This document shows, in pieces, positions 49,228 to 58,447 of a DNA stretch of 64,000 nt. Within the stretch, counting starts at the first letter, position 1, and each line of letters starts with the position of its first letter. The DNA comes from Corynebacterium tapiri (GTDB taxonomy: Bacteria > Actinomycetota > Actinomycetes > Mycobacteriales > Mycobacteriaceae). The position numbers and the translations under genes were made by a program. Under the pieces are notes generated by a model, which saw nothing but the letters and a program-made list of their open reading frames with translations, was not told where the DNA came from and ran no database searches. The stretch lies in assembly GCF_006334925.1 (NCBI RefSeq), contig NZ_VDHJ01000010.1:62001-126000 (forward strand), read 5' to 3'.

Positions 49228-49301
49228 CTGAGTTGCGCGGTAAAGATTACCCCTTCACTGCGGGTATCCAGCTAGGGTTACTGAGGTCAATAACGAGATG
49301 A

Positions 49302-49347
49302 CCACCGCAAATGATCACATTATTGCTATTTTTTCGGCGGTGGCCCT
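49302..49347. repeat. Inverted repeat upstream of a transporter gene
   Basis: CCACCGC and GCGGTGG lie about 30 bases apart between pcaD and the transporter gene at 49368. The interval is AT-rich and contains GATCACATTATT, so the arms could bracket a promoter or form a leader hairpin. The positions of the two arms are about 49302-49308 and 49339-49346. Confidence 0.35.
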
Positions 49348-49367
49348 AGTACAAGGAGACGCCCCTC

Positions 49368-50711
49368 ATGCCGAGCGCCTCAACTCTTAATGCCCGCGAA
49401 CAACGACGCGTCGTCGCCGGCACCACCATCGGTACCGCCATTGAGTGGTACGACTACTTCCTTTATGCTGCCGTGGCCGGGCTGGTGTTCAAGCAGGTCA
49501 TGTTCAGCCCCGAGATGTCACCTGGGCTGGCCACCATCGTCAGCTTTGCCTCGGTAGGCATCTCCTTCCTCTTCCGCCCCCTCGGCGCCTTTCTGGCCGG
49601 TTACTGCGCTGACCGATTCGGGCGCCGCGCAGTCCTGGTTGCCACGCTGCTCACCATGGGCATCGCCACGGTGATCATCGGCGTCCTGCCTACCTACGCC
49701 ACCGCCGGCGCCGCTGCCCCGATCATGCTGATCATCCTGCGCATCCTGCAGGGAATTTCGGCTGGTGGAGAGTGGGGCGCGGCCGCGCTGCTCTCCGTCG
49801 AGCACGCCCCCGCCGGCAAGCGAGGCCTCTACGGTTCCGGCCCGCAGTTGGGCGCTCCTTTGGGCCTGCTGCTCTCCTCCGTGGTGTTGGCTCTGGTTAG
49901 CGCATTCACCACCGAAGAGACCTTTATGAGCTACGGGTGGCGCATCCCCTTCCTGCTGTCTGCAGTCTTGATCGTGGTCGGATTGTTCATCCGCCACAGC
50001 GTGGAGGAGTCTCCGGTCTACTCCACGATGGTCGAGCGCCCGGACACGGCTCCGGCAACCAACCCCATGGGCACCCTGTTGCGGCGGTTCCCCCTGGTGG
50101 TGCTCATCGCCTCGCTCGTGCTCGCGGCCAACACGGCTTCCGGCTATATGACCACCGGCGGCTTCATCCAGTCCTACGCTACGTCGAGCGCCGGGCTGGA
50201 TCGAGGCGTGGTGTTGAGCGCTGTCGCCGCCTCCGCAGTGGGCTGGTCACTGTCCACCGTGGCTGCGGGCGTCATCTCGGACCGCATTGGACGCAAGAAC
50301 ACCTTCATCGTCGGGTTCATCGTCCAGCTCTTGGGCAACCTCGCCCTGTTCCCGCTCGTCAACACGGGCAACGCTGCGGCTTTCACTGCGGGACTCGTCA
50401 TCATGTCTTTGGGCATCGGCCTGACCTACGGGCAGATCGCGGCCTACTACGCGGAGCTCTATCCCGCGCCCGTGCGCGCCAGCGGCGCTTCGATCACCTA
50501 CGCACTGGCCTCGATCTTGGGCGGCGCCTTTGCCCCGACCATCGCTGCAGCGCTTACCCAATCCACGGGCGGAACCGCTGCAGTGACGGCGTACTTGGTG
50601 GCGATGACACTGATCGGCCTCGTGGCCACGCTGTGCCTGCGTGATCGCACCAACGTGGATCTGAGCCCCGACGCGGCTCAGGATCGTTCCATCCTTGCCT
50701 GGCACCACTAG
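49368..50711 (+). CDS. MFS transporter, metabolite:proton symporter type
   Basis: A 447-residue twelve-helix membrane protein of the MHS branch of the major facilitator superfamily. TAIEWYDYFLYAAVAGLVF at the first helix, the signature loop GYCADRFGRRAVLV and GGEWGAAALLSVEHAPAGKRG are characteristic. Members carry shikimate, dicarboxylates or aromatic acids. Placement after pcaD suggests import of a pathway substrate, but the ligand is not proven. A ribosome binding site AAGGAG is present eight bases before the ATG. Confidence 0.86.
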   Translation: MPSASTLNAREQRRVVAGTTIGTAIEWYDYFLYAAVAGLVFKQVMFSPEMSPGLATIVSFASVGISFLFRPLGAFLAGYCADRFGRRAVLVATLLTMGIATVIIGVLPTYATAGAAAPIMLIILRILQGISAGGEWGAAALLSVEHAPAGKRGLYGSGPQLGAPLGLLLSSVVLALVSAFTTEETFMSYGWRIPFLLSAVLIVVGLFIRHSVEESPVYSTMVERPDTAPATNPMGTLLRRFPLVVLIASLVLAANTASGYMTTGGFIQSYATSSAGLDRGVVLSAVAASAVGWSLSTVAAGVISDRIGRKNTFIVGFIVQLLGNLALFPLVNTGNAAAFTAGLVIMSLGIGLTYGQIAAYYAELYPAPVRASGASITYALASILGGAFAPTIAAALTQSTGGTAAVTAYLVAMTLIGLVATLCLRDRTNVDLSPDAAQDRSILAWHH

Positions 50712-50788
50712 GGCCAATCTCCTAGCCGTCGGGCTTGAATCAAATTGACCAAGCCCAACGCATTACACCCCTAAAGTGGTGAACTACT

Positions 50789-50847
50789 GCAGCGCAGAGA
50801 GCCCTCACCGGCTGCAGGGCATTGTACTGTCCGCTTCTCTGCGCTGC
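50789..50847 (+). promoter_or_regulatory. Nested hairpin in the leader of the benzoate transporter gene
   Basis: GCAGCGCAGAGA (50789-50800) and TCTCTGCGCTGC (50836-50847) form a perfect 12-base-pair stem. Directly inside, GCCCT (50801-50805) pairs with AGGGC (50816-50820), leaving a ten-base apical loop and a one-sided 15-base bulge. The element ends about 70 bases before the GTG start. It might be an RNA control element or a large DNA operator; no known riboswitch class is recognised. Confidence 0.45.
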
Positions 50848-50919
50848 CGTCACGTATTTGTGGTGCTGCTTGAGCTCGCAGGGACCCGAACACGTGAAAG
50901 GTTCACCAAGGTATTCACC

Positions 50920-52212
50920 GTGGATATCCGCCGATTAATAGATACGACTCGCATGTCCGCGTACCAGTGGCTCATCATCGCCCTAGCCTGCTTTGTTAAC
51001 GCCCTCGACGGCTACGACCTCGTCGCTATGGCGTTTACCTCCACCGCAGTGAGCGCAGAGCTTGGCCTTTCCGGCTCGCAGCTGGGCTGGCTATTTTCCT
51101 CGGCCCTGATTGGTATTGGTCTCGGCTCGATTTTCCTCGCCCCGCTTGCCGATCAGTTCGGGCGCAAGCAGCTCATCGTGGCCTCCTTGATCATCAATCT
51201 CGTGGGGCTCTCCCTAACCGTCGCGACGCCAAGCTTCTCCCTCCTGTTGCTGTTTCGCATCATCACCGGGATCGGTGTGGGCGGGATCCTCGCCTGCGTG
51301 ACGGTTCTCACCAGCGAATTCTCCAACCTTCGCTACCGTGGACTGGCCATGAGCATCTACGCCTCCGGATACGGTCTGGGAGCCACTCTGTGTGGTGTGC
51401 TGTCCGCGCAGCTCATCCCCACGCAAGGGTGGCGCTCAATCTTTGTCGTAGGTGCGGCACTGACGCTCCTAGCGCTCGTTCTCACCCTGGCCATCATTCC
51501 GGAATCTCCGGAGACTTTGGCCAAGCGAGGTCAGCACGACCGCCTGACTCGACTTGTCCACCGCCTAGGCAAGGGTGAGGAACTTGCGGGCAGAACCCCC
51601 ACCGTCCGCAGTCTCGCCGAGCAACCACGCGCCCGAGCCCGCGACGTGCTGCATTCCGATTTTGCGCGCGTCACCCTCGCGCTGTGGGCCGCATTCGGAC
51701 TAATCACATTTGGGTTTAACTACGCGAACCAGTGGACTCCCAAGTTATTAACCGAGGCTGGTCTATCCGCGCAGCAAGGCATCGTCGGCGGCATCATGCT
51801 GTCCTTCGGTGGCACGCTCGGCTCCCTTTTGTACGGTGCGCTAACGACGCGTTTCGACGCCCGTCGCACCCTGATCACGTTCAGCCTCGGTTCGGCAGCC
51901 GTTCTGGTGGCCTTCATTTCCTCCACCCACATTCCACCGCTCATGCTCGCTCTCGGGGTTGCTGTGGGAATGCTTCTCAACGGCTGCATTACCGGGATGT
52001 ACACGATCACGCCGCAGGCTTACCCCTTTGCGCTGCGCGCTACCGGCGTGGGCACAGCGATCGGCATTTCCCGGGTGGGTGCGGTGCTCGGGCCGCTGAT
52101 CGTGGGATACCTGGTGGACGCAGGTTGGAACCCGCAGTCGCTGTATGTCGGAGCCGGCGTGGTTATGCTGGCCGCTGCGGCTGCGGTATGTGTGGCGCGC
52201 GCACCGCGGTAA
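50920..52212 (+). CDS. benK: MFS aromatic acid:proton symporter (benzoate transporter type)
   Basis: A 430-residue twelve-helix transporter of the AAHS family. ALDGYDLVAMAFTS in the first helix and PLADQFGRKQLIVASL in loop 2-3, with IITGIGVGGILACVTVLTSEFSN, match BenK/PcaK proteins. The GTG at 50920 (MDIRRLIDTTRM) has AAGG upstream; a longer frame from 50776 would translate the leader hairpin and is unlikely. The ben-cat genes nearby make benzoate or a related acid the expected substrate. Its last 50 bases overlap the convergent isomerase-like gene. Confidence 0.88.
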   Translation: MDIRRLIDTTRMSAYQWLIIALACFVNALDGYDLVAMAFTSTAVSAELGLSGSQLGWLFSSALIGIGLGSIFLAPLADQFGRKQLIVASLIINLVGLSLTVATPSFSLLLLFRIITGIGVGGILACVTVLTSEFSNLRYRGLAMSIYASGYGLGATLCGVLSAQLIPTQGWRSIFVVGAALTLLALVLTLAIIPESPETLAKRGQHDRLTRLVHRLGKGEELAGRTPTVRSLAEQPRARARDVLHSDFARVTLALWAAFGLITFGFNYANQWTPKLLTEAGLSAQQGIVGGIMLSFGGTLGSLLYGALTTRFDARRTLITFSLGSAAVLVAFISSTHIPPLMLALGVAVGMLLNGCITGMYTITPQAYPFALRATGVGTAIGISRVGAVLGPLIVGYLVDAGWNPQSLYVGAGVVMLAAAAAVCVARAPR

Positions 52213-52429
52213 CCTCGGTTCGCGCATACGCTGCCACCGGACGAGAATTCAGCAGGGCATGTAACGCTTCGGCGTCGGGGGCGTCGATAAGCGCAAACTC
52301 GATGTTCGCCCCCACCGCATGCGTGAGCGTCCACCCCGCCGTATAGGCGCGGTCGCGTTCGAGCAGATCGGCGCGTACTTCCGGGTCAAGCGGCGGAAGG
52401 TCGACCTCGGTGCGGATGTGGAAGAACAC
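52163..52429 (-). CDS. catC: Muconolactone delta-isomerase-like protein
   Basis: An 88-residue protein resembling the small muconolactone isomerase of the catechol branch: FFHIRTEVDLPPLDPEVRADLLERDRAYT, then a shortened middle and HAVGANIEFALIDAPDAEALHALLNSRP and EVTAVRAP. It is slightly shorter than the usual 92-96 residues and lacks the GxWRHLWR segment. The GTG start is decided by AGGAG five bases upstream and overlaps the stop of the MocR-type gene (TAGTG). Its 3' end overlaps benK by 50 bases. It is the only candidate for the isomerase step in the window. Confidence 0.72.
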   Translation of the reverse strand: MFFHIRTEVDLPPLDPEVRADLLERDRAYTAGWTLTHAVGANIEFALIDAPDAEALHALLNSRPVAAYARTEVTAVRAPHIPQPQRPA

Positions 52430-53700
52430 TATTTCTCCTGCAAAACGTGAGCGAGTCGAGCAAGCTCGGCACGCAAACGGTCCCCGGAGTGCGTGCCTAG
52501 GCCCAGGACGATACCGGCGCGATTCGCCGACGACCAATACTGTCCCAGCCCTTGCACCCCAAAACCGTGCTTCCGTGCGCTATCGACGGCGCGTTGTTCC
52601 TCCGTGACATCAACGACGGCATGCAAACCCCCATCCATGGGGATTCCCTGTGGGAACAGTTCGTAAAAGACGGCGCGTCGACGCCCGTACTCTCGCCGCA
52701 TACGGGCGGTGTGCCGACGCAACCCGTCCTCCCGAATGAAATGTGTGAGGGCATCCTGCACGATCCCGCTGACCGGGAGCAGGCGCTGACTGGCGCGCTG
52801 GAGCACGCTGGACGGGAGAATAAGATAGCCCACCCCCAAAGCGGGCGAGAGCGTCTTAGCAAACGATCCGATCATGGCCACCTGGCCGGAGGGATCGAGT
52901 GCCACCAGAGCAGGATGTGCTTTGCGCAGCTCGGAGTCGTAATCATCCTCTACGATGACGGCACCGGAGCGACGCGCCCAGCTCACCAGCTCAAATCGTC
53001 GGCGCGCGGACATCTGCTTACCCGTGGGGTACTGGTGATTGGGCGCAACCAAGACAATCGCCGGGTTCAGGCGCTCTAGCTCCTCGACGATGATCCCCTG
53101 GTCATCAACAGGGACGGGGAGGACCTCCCTCCCCAGTGCTGCCGGAACGGCATGCAACGTGGGAAACCCGGGATCCTCCGCCGCGACCGGACCAGGGATG
53201 CATCCCAACAACAGGGATAGTCCATCACGCGCGCCTGAAGTGATCAGAACTTCCGCGGGATCAACCTCTACCGACCGGGTCTGGCGAAGGTGCTGGGCGA
53301 CGGCCTGGCGCAGCGCGAGTGACCCCGGCGCGGGGTAGCTCATGGGCTCAGCGGCTGCCCGCCGAAAAGCCGCGCGCCACAAAGTGGACGTGACCGCCTG
53401 GGCATCGGGGACTCCGGGAGTCAGGCTGAGCACGCGAGAGGGGGTTTCGGCAGGCTGCGCGGGCAGGTGCACGGATTTTGGGTGCAGGCTTTGCAGGTCA
53501 GGGTTGACCCGCGTGCCGGTAGGCGTGCTCTCGAGGTAGCCCTCTCCCACCAACTGCTCGTAGGCAGCGACCACGCTTCCGCGCGAGCACCCCCACTGGG
53601 AGGCAAGCACTCGGGTGGATTCCACGCGTTCACCCGGGGCTAACGTGCCCCGGGTGATACGTTCGCGCAGCTGGGTCGCGATTTCAGAGGGAATGGTCAT
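52429..53700 (-). CDS. MocR-family regulator, PdxR-like
   Basis: A 423-residue regulator with a GntR-type winged helix (ESTRVLASQWGCSRGSVVAAYEQLVGEGYLES, about 27-58) fused to a fold-I aminotransferase-like domain. The PLP-binding lysine is K282 in GSFAKTLSPALGVGYL, with EDDYDSE at 251-257 and APNHQYPTG at 219-227. Such MocR proteins include PdxR, the activator of pdxST in corynebacteria, and pdxST lies 1.6 kb away beyond one transporter gene. Direct coupling to the isomerase gene instead hints at another target. PdxR is the favoured call. Confidence 0.8.
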   Translation of the reverse strand: MTIPSEIATQLRERITRGTLAPGERVESTRVLASQWGCSRGSVVAAYEQLVGEGYLESTPTGTRVNPDLQSLHPKSVHLPAQPAETPSRVLSLTPGVPDAQAVTSTLWRAAFRRAAAEPMSYPAPGSLALRQAVAQHLRQTRSVEVDPAEVLITSGARDGLSLLLGCIPGPVAAEDPGFPTLHAVPAALGREVLPVPVDDQGIIVEELERLNPAIVLVAPNHQYPTGKQMSARRRFELVSWARRSGAVIVEDDYDSELRKAHPALVALDPSGQVAMIGSFAKTLSPALGVGYLILPSSVLQRASQRLLPVSGIVQDALTHFIREDGLRRHTARMRREYGRRRAVFYELFPQGIPMDGGLHAVVDVTEEQRAVDSARKHGFGVQGLGQYWSSANRAGIVLGLGTHSGDRLRAELARLAHVLQEK

Positions 53701-53769
53701 CGTGGTGTCCGGCAGGAGGAATCAGCGAGAGTGTTCACCTCACTGTAGACGCCTCCGTGAACCGAACTG

Positions 53770-55113
53770 CTAGACGACCGCCGCCTCGCTCTCCTTCTTC
53801 TGCACCTCCGCGTACTTGCTTGCCTCTCGCTGCGCGGACTTGGGGCCCAGGATGGCTGCGAGCAGGGAGATGGCGATCAGCGCGGAGTAGAGCAGCTGCA
53901 CCGGCAGGATGTTGTGACCGTCGGCTCCTACCAGGCGCACCGCGATCAGCGGCATGGAGCTGGAGATGAGGGAGCCTGCCATCTGGTAACCGAAGGAGAT
54001 GCCGGTGAAGCGGACCTCGGGCGGGAAGAGGGTGGAGAGGTAACCGGATAGCGTGGCGTAATACAGCGAGTGGCCAAGGTAGGACAAGAGGATACCGATC
54101 ACGATCATCATGGGATCCTGCGTGGCGATGAATCCCATCAGCGGGAAGGGTGCCACCACCAGGTAAATCGCCGTCCAGGCGATGTGTGCCTTGGCCACGC
54201 CGATTCGGTCAGCAATCAAGGCCGCGGTAGGAGTGAGGATCAGCTGGATCACCGCGCCGAACAACAGGGCGTTGAGGAAGAGCTGCTTGTCGATGTGAAG
54301 AGTGTTCGTTGCCCAGGCAAGAGCGAAGGTGCTGCGGAAGTACACACCCGAAACGGCGAAGCTAGCAAGGAACACCAGCAGGCTGGTCACCGGGAAGTGG
54401 CGCAGGACCTCGACCAATGGAGCCTTGCGCTTGGTCTTTGCAGCTCGCTTCTTTGCCTGCACGAACTCCGGATTTTCCTCAAGCTTGTTCCGGATGATGT
54501 AACCGACGAAGACGAGCACGGCAGACAGCAGGAACGGCACACGCCATCCCCAAGTGTACAAGACGTCGGAGTTACTCAGCGGCAGGAACACCAACGTGGA
54601 CATGATGGTTCCCAGGGGTGCGCCGGCCTGAGACATCGAGGCTGCCAGCACCTTACGGTGCAAGGGCGCAGACTCGGAGGCAACCAGGACCGCGCCACCC
54701 CACTCGCCGCCCACGGAAAGACCCTGGATACAGCGCAGAATCAACAGGATGATCGGCGCCGCAATGCCGATGGTGTGGTAGGTCGGCAACAGGCCGATCG
54801 CCATTGTGGAGCCACCCATCATCACCAGCGTGATCATCAGCGAGGTATTGCGGCTGACGCGGTCTCCGATGTACCCGAAGAGGATGGCGCCGATCGGACG
54901 CAAGAGGAAGCCGATGGCAAAGGTGGCGAGCGACGAGGCGATCTTGACCGCCTCGTTGTCCCCGGGGAAGAACAGGTCTCCGAGAACGAGCGCGGCCGCC
55001 GTTCCGTAGATAAAGAAGTCGTACCACTCGATTGCTGAACCGGCTAGCGCGCCAAAGGCTGCGCGCCGGGCTTGTTTGGAGTCATTCCCCCGCACTGGTG
55101 CACCACTCGTCAT
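53770..55113 (-). CDS. MFS transporter, metabolite:proton symporter type
   Basis: A 447-residue membrane protein with about twelve helices. [40 protein letters not shown] and [20 protein letters not shown] are MHS signatures, as in the transporter at 49368, but the two are clearly different proteins. It is divergent from pdxS and its promoter carries a perfect palindrome. Substrates could be an aromatic or dicarboxylic acid or a B6 vitamer. AAAGGGA lies six bases before the ATG. Confidence 0.86.
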   Translation of the reverse strand: MTSGAPVRGNDSKQARRAAFGALAGSAIEWYDFFIYGTAAALVLGDLFFPGDNEAVKIASSLATFAIGFLLRPIGAILFGYIGDRVSRNTSLMITLVMMGGSTMAIGLLPTYHTIGIAAPIILLILRCIQGLSVGGEWGGAVLVASESAPLHRKVLAASMSQAGAPLGTIMSTLVFLPLSNSDVLYTWGWRVPFLLSAVLVFVGYIIRNKLEENPEFVQAKKRAAKTKRKAPLVEVLRHFPVTSLLVFLASFAVSGVYFRSTFALAWATNTLHIDKQLFLNALLFGAVIQLILTPTAALIADRIGVAKAHIAWTAIYLVVAPFPLMGFIATQDPMMIVIGILLSYLGHSLYYATLSGYLSTLFPPEVRFTGISFGYQMAGSLISSSMPLIAVRLVGADGHNILPVQLLYSALIAISLLAAILGPKSAQREASKYAEVQKKESEAAVV

Positions 55114-55172
55114 TGGACGTCCCTTTCTCGTTCACCGGTCTCCTGGTTGAGAACCGGAACTCGATCCGTGCT

Positions 55173-55190
55173 TGGGTAGCATGCTACCCA
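55173..55190. promoter_or_regulatory. Perfect 18-bp palindrome over a transporter promoter
   Basis: TGGGTAGCATGCTACCCA reads the same on both strands. On the minus strand TTGTGG, 18 bases and TAGCAT form a promoter-like pair in which the -10 hexamer lies inside the palindrome. A dimeric repressor bound here would block the MFS gene. The other divergent gene, pdxS, starts 145 bases away. Confidence 0.6.
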
Positions 55191-55291
55191 GATAGTGAAG
55201 TGGGCCACAACTCGTTTGCAAAAGTATTTCAGGACATTTTTTGGAGCCTCGACCGACTCCCATGCACTGGTACAAAACTTCTTTATCTTTT

Positions 55292-55326
55292 TGGACTTTT
55301 TTTAGTCCACCTCGCTCGGCTTAAAT
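55292..55326 (+). promoter_or_regulatory. pdxS promoter with PdxR-like site
   Basis: TGGACT and AGTCCA flank six T (55292-55309); the right arm on the minus strand reads AGGTGGACTA, close to the AAAGTGGWCTA motif described for corynebacterial PdxR. TTAAAT at 55321-55326 is a possible -10 element eight bases before the pdxS ATG, so the mRNA would be almost leaderless; no ribosome binding site is present. Confidence 0.5.
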
Positions 55327-55334
55327 CGAACCTC

Positions 55335-56234
55335 ATGACTGAAACTTCTCAACCCACCCACGGTTCCCCTCTGGTCAAGCGCGGCCTGGCAGACATGCTC
55401 AAGGGCGGTGTGATCATGGACGTGGTCACCGCCGAGCAGGCCAAGATCGCCGAGGATGCTGGCGCTGTCGCGGTCATGGCTCTCGAGCGCGTCCCCGCAG
55501 ACATCCGCGCCCAGGGCGGCGTGGCACGCATGTCCGACCCCGATCTCATCGACGGAATCATCGACGCCGTATCCATCCCGGTCATGGCCAAGGCCCGCAT
55601 CGGCCACTTTGTGGAGGCCCAGATTCTGCAGGAGCTCGGCGTCGACTACATCGACGAGTCCGAGGTTCTCTCCCCCGCCGATTACGTCAACCACATCAAC
55701 AAGCAGCCTTTCACGGTGCCGTTTGTCTGTGGTGCCACCAACCTGGGCGAGGCACTGCGTCGCATCGCCGAGGGCGCCGCCATGATCCGTTCGAAGGGTG
55801 AGGCCGGAACGGGCGATGTCTCCGAGGCAACCAAGCACATTCGCACGATCACCAGCGAGATTCGCGCTCTGTCAGCTCTGACCGACGACGAACTGTACGT
55901 GCGCGCCAAGGAGCTGCAGGCTCCCTATGACCTCGTCCGCGAAGTGGCTCGCGAGGGTCGCCTCCCCGTGGTGATGTTCACCGCTGGTGGCGTGGCCACC
56001 CCGGCCGATGCCGCCATGATGATGCAGCTGGGGGCTGATGGAGTCTTCGTCGGGTCCGGCATCTTCAAGTCTGGCGACCCTGCAGCCCGCGCCCGCGCTA
56101 TCGTCCTCGCCACCGCGCAATACGACGACCCAGCGGCCATCGCGAAGGCCTCGCGTGGACTCGGCGAAGCTATGGTCGGTATCAACGTTGCCGACCTGCC
56201 CGCCCCTCACCGGTTGGCCGAGCGCGGATGGTAG
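55335..56234 (+). CDS. pdxS: Pyridoxal 5'-phosphate synthase subunit PdxS
   Basis: A 299-residue synthase that builds PLP from ribose 5-phosphate, glyceraldehyde 3-phosphate and ammonia. [45 protein letters not shown] and [16 protein letters not shown] hold the two active-site lysines. The ATG at 55335 follows a possible -10 element and lacks a ribosome binding site. The stop overlaps the pdxT start (ATGGTAG), so the subunits are coupled. Confidence 0.97.
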   Translation: MTETSQPTHGSPLVKRGLADMLKGGVIMDVVTAEQAKIAEDAGAVAVMALERVPADIRAQGGVARMSDPDLIDGIIDAVSIPVMAKARIGHFVEAQILQELGVDYIDESEVLSPADYVNHINKQPFTVPFVCGATNLGEALRRIAEGAAMIRSKGEAGTGDVSEATKHIRTITSEIRALSALTDDELYVRAKELQAPYDLVREVAREGRLPVVMFTAGGVATPADAAMMMQLGADGVFVGSGIFKSGDPAARARAIVLATAQYDDPAAIAKASRGLGEAMVGINVADLPAPHRLAERGW

Positions 56235-56752
56235 TCGGCGTACTCGCCCTCCAAGGCGGCGTCGCCGAGCACCTCGACGTCCTCGAGTCACTGGGGTGTA
56301 GCACTCGTCGCGTCCGCCGGCCCGACGACTTTGTTGGCCTGGATGCTCTTGTACTCCCGGGAGGCGAATCCACTACCCTCTTGTCGCTTCTCGACGCCCT
56401 GGAGATGCGCGATCACCTCGCATCCGCATGCCAAACCATTCCGGTGCTGGGAACGTGTGCCGGTCTAATTCTGCTGTCTCGCTTGGGCGCTCTCGACGTT
56501 GATGTTGAGCGCAATGCCTTCGGCCGCCAAGTCGATAGTGCAGAGGCAACGTTGGACTGGGGTGAGGCGAAGGTGAAGGCCGCCTTTATACGCGCGCCCG
56601 CGGTGAGTCGCGTTGGCGAGGGTGTGCGTGTGATGTCCGAATTCGCGGGCCGCGTGGTGGGGGTGAAATCGGGGCGCCTCATCGGCGCGTCTTTTCACCC
56701 CGAACTCTGTGGCGATCCCACACTGCACCGGGAGCTGCTGGAGCTGGTGTAG
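56228..56752 (+). CDS. pdxT: Pyridoxal 5'-phosphate synthase glutaminase subunit PdxT
   Basis: A 174-residue class I glutamine amidotransferase that supplies ammonia to Pdx[23 protein letters not shown] is the typical start, [15 protein letters not shown] and the nucleophile cysteine in [10 protein letters not shown] follow, and the His-Glu pair is in [11 protein letters not shown]. It is slightly shorter than the common 185-200 residues but intact. It overlaps pdxS by seven bases. Confidence 0.95.
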   Translation: MVVGVLALQGGVAEHLDVLESLGCSTRRVRRPDDFVGLDALVLPGGESTTLLSLLDALEMRDHLASACQTIPVLGTCAGLILLSRLGALDVDVERNAFGRQVDSAEATLDWGEAKVKAAFIRAPAVSRVGEGVRVMSEFAGRVVGVKSGRLIGASFHPELCGDPTLHRELLELV

Positions 56753-56770
56753 CGCGGGTTCATCTCGCTC

Positions 56771-58027
56771 TTAACCGTCGAAGCTCGACCGGGGCGCTCC
56801 GATGCCTGGGTCGATCTTCTGGGGTTCGCCTGCACCCGGACGGATATCGATGCTGAAAACGTCCGTCGGCAGGTACACCGTGGCGCAAGCGTTGGGGATG
56901 TCCACCACTCCGGAGAAGCGACCCTCGATCGGAGCGGCGCCCAGCAGCAGGTAGGCCTGCTCCGGAGACCACCCAAAGGTGGTCAGGTACTCAATCGCAT
57001 GCAGGCAAGCTCGTTGGTAGGCCAGCTGCGAGTCCAGGTAGCGCTGCTCACCGTCCAAGGTGACGGACGTGCCAGAAAACGCCAGCCACTGGCTGTGCTG
57101 TGGTTCAACGTTTCCAGGCATGAAGATGGCGTTCTCCTTCACGCCGTACTTCTCCATTCCTCCAGGAATGATGTCGACGTGGAGGTCGATAAAACCACCC
57201 ATCTCGATTCCGCCACAGAAGGTGATCTCGCCGTCGCCCTGGGAAAAGTGCAGGTCGCCGACGGAGAAGTTCGCACCGTCCACGAACACTGGGTAAAACA
57301 CGCGCGTTCCCTTGGACAGGTTCTTGATGTCCTGGTTGCCGCCGTTCTCACGCGGAGGAGCCGTGCGAGCACCCTCGCGAGCAATGCGCTCAAACTCCTC
57401 GCCTTCCAGGCTTCCCAGGATCGCTCCCTGCGGCTCCGGTGGCAGCGCCAATGGAGGTACACGGTCGGGGTCGGTGGCGATCAGCGCCGCTTCACGCTGG
57501 TTCCAAGTTTTAAGCAGCTGCGGGGAGGGTGCGGTACCCATCAGGCCGGGGTGGATAATGCCGGTGAATTCCACTCCGGGGATGTGCCTCGACGTGGCCT
57601 TTTGACCATTGAAATCCCATACCGCCTTGTAGGCGTCCGGGAACTGATCGGTGAGGAAGCTGCCGCCATTCTTCTTGGCGAAGATGCCGGTATATCCCCA
57701 TCCCTGACCAGCGAGCGGCCCCTCTTCCTGCGGAATCGGGCCCACGTCCAAGATGTCAACGATGAGCAGGTCACCCGGCTTAGCCCCCTCCACGGCAAAG
57801 GGGCCCGAGAGAGTATGCACCGTGTTGAGTGGGGCATCTCGGATGTCGTCAGCGCTGTCGTCATTCTTGATCGCACCGTCGAACCATTCTCGACAATCGA
57901 CGCGGAATGATTCACCGGGCTTGACCGTGTACACCGGAGGGATATCAGGGTGCCAACGGTTATGGCCGACCTTGTCATGGTCTGCAAAACGCGTGGATGA
58001 GTCGAGAGGAAAAACATTCTGGGGCAT
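56771..58027 (-). CDS. fmdA: Formamidase/acetamidase
   Basis: A 418-residue amidase that releases ammonia from formamide or acetamide. DKVGHNRWHPDIPPV, VHTLSGPFAVEGAKPGDLLIVDILD, GIIHPGLMGTAPS, GDLHFSQGDGEITFCGGIEMGG and the C-terminal VVDIPNACATVYLPTDVF are characteristic of the FmdA/AmdA family. It is paired with an fmdB-type zinc ribbon gene 23 bases upstream, as in many actinobacteria. It is not a known part of the benzoate pathway and appears to be a passenger in the region. Confidence 0.94.
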   Translation of the reverse strand: MPQNVFPLDSSTRFADHDKVGHNRWHPDIPPVYTVKPGESFRVDCREWFDGAIKNDDSADDIRDAPLNTVHTLSGPFAVEGAKPGDLLIVDILDVGPIPQEEGPLAGQGWGYTGIFAKKNGGSFLTDQFPDAYKAVWDFNGQKATSRHIPGVEFTGIIHPGLMGTAPSPQLLKTWNQREAALIATDPDRVPPLALPPEPQGAILGSLEGEEFERIAREGARTAPPRENGGNQDIKNLSKGTRVFYPVFVDGANFSVGDLHFSQGDGEITFCGGIEMGGFIDLHVDIIPGGMEKYGVKENAIFMPGNVEPQHSQWLAFSGTSVTLDGEQRYLDSQLAYQRACLHAIEYLTTFGWSPEQAYLLLGAAPIEGRFSGVVDIPNACATVYLPTDVFSIDIRPGAGEPQKIDPGIGAPRSSFDG

Positions 58028-58050
58028 GAGAGCTCTCCTTCGAAGCGCCG

Positions 58051-58338
58051 CTAGGGCTTGGGTAGGTGGGAATGCAGCGGATTACGAGAAACAGGCGTGG
58101 GCCGCGCATTTCCAGCGCGCGGAATGGAGTTGACCACCGCCGGCTCATGCGCGGAGCGTGCCGCGTTGTCCATGGCCGCACTGATTCCGGGCTGGGAGGG
58201 AAGACTCCCAATGACGCTGACAACACGCTGCGCCCGCGAGCCGCAGTCCGGACAGTCGATTTCACGCTCGGCCGCCGACATCGACATCAGTCGCTCGTTG
58301 CGGTGACCATCCGGACACGCGAATTCATAAAAAGGCAT
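58051..58338 (-). CDS. fmdB: FmdB-type zinc ribbon protein
   Basis: A 95-residue protein. The N-terminal zinc ribbon MPFYEFACPDGHRNERLMSM and IDCPDCGSRAQRVVSVIG carries the cysteine and histidine ligands. The remainder is disordered-looking. FmdB proteins accompany formamidases and are thought to regulate them. The ATG at 58338 is preceded by CGGAG; an upstream ATG at 58365 has none. Confidence 0.9.
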   Translation of the reverse strand: MPFYEFACPDGHRNERLMSMSAAEREIDCPDCGSRAQRVVSVIGSLPSQPGISAAMDNAARSAHEPAVVNSIPRAGNARPTPVSRNPLHSHLPKP

Positions 58339-58447
58339 GGCCTCACTCCGTTTAACCTGATGCATTCCAGAACCGTGTCACACACACTGCAGGCCAGTGA
58401 CGTGCAACACAATTCCGACCCTATTCCTCAGAAGTTTCGAATTCCAT

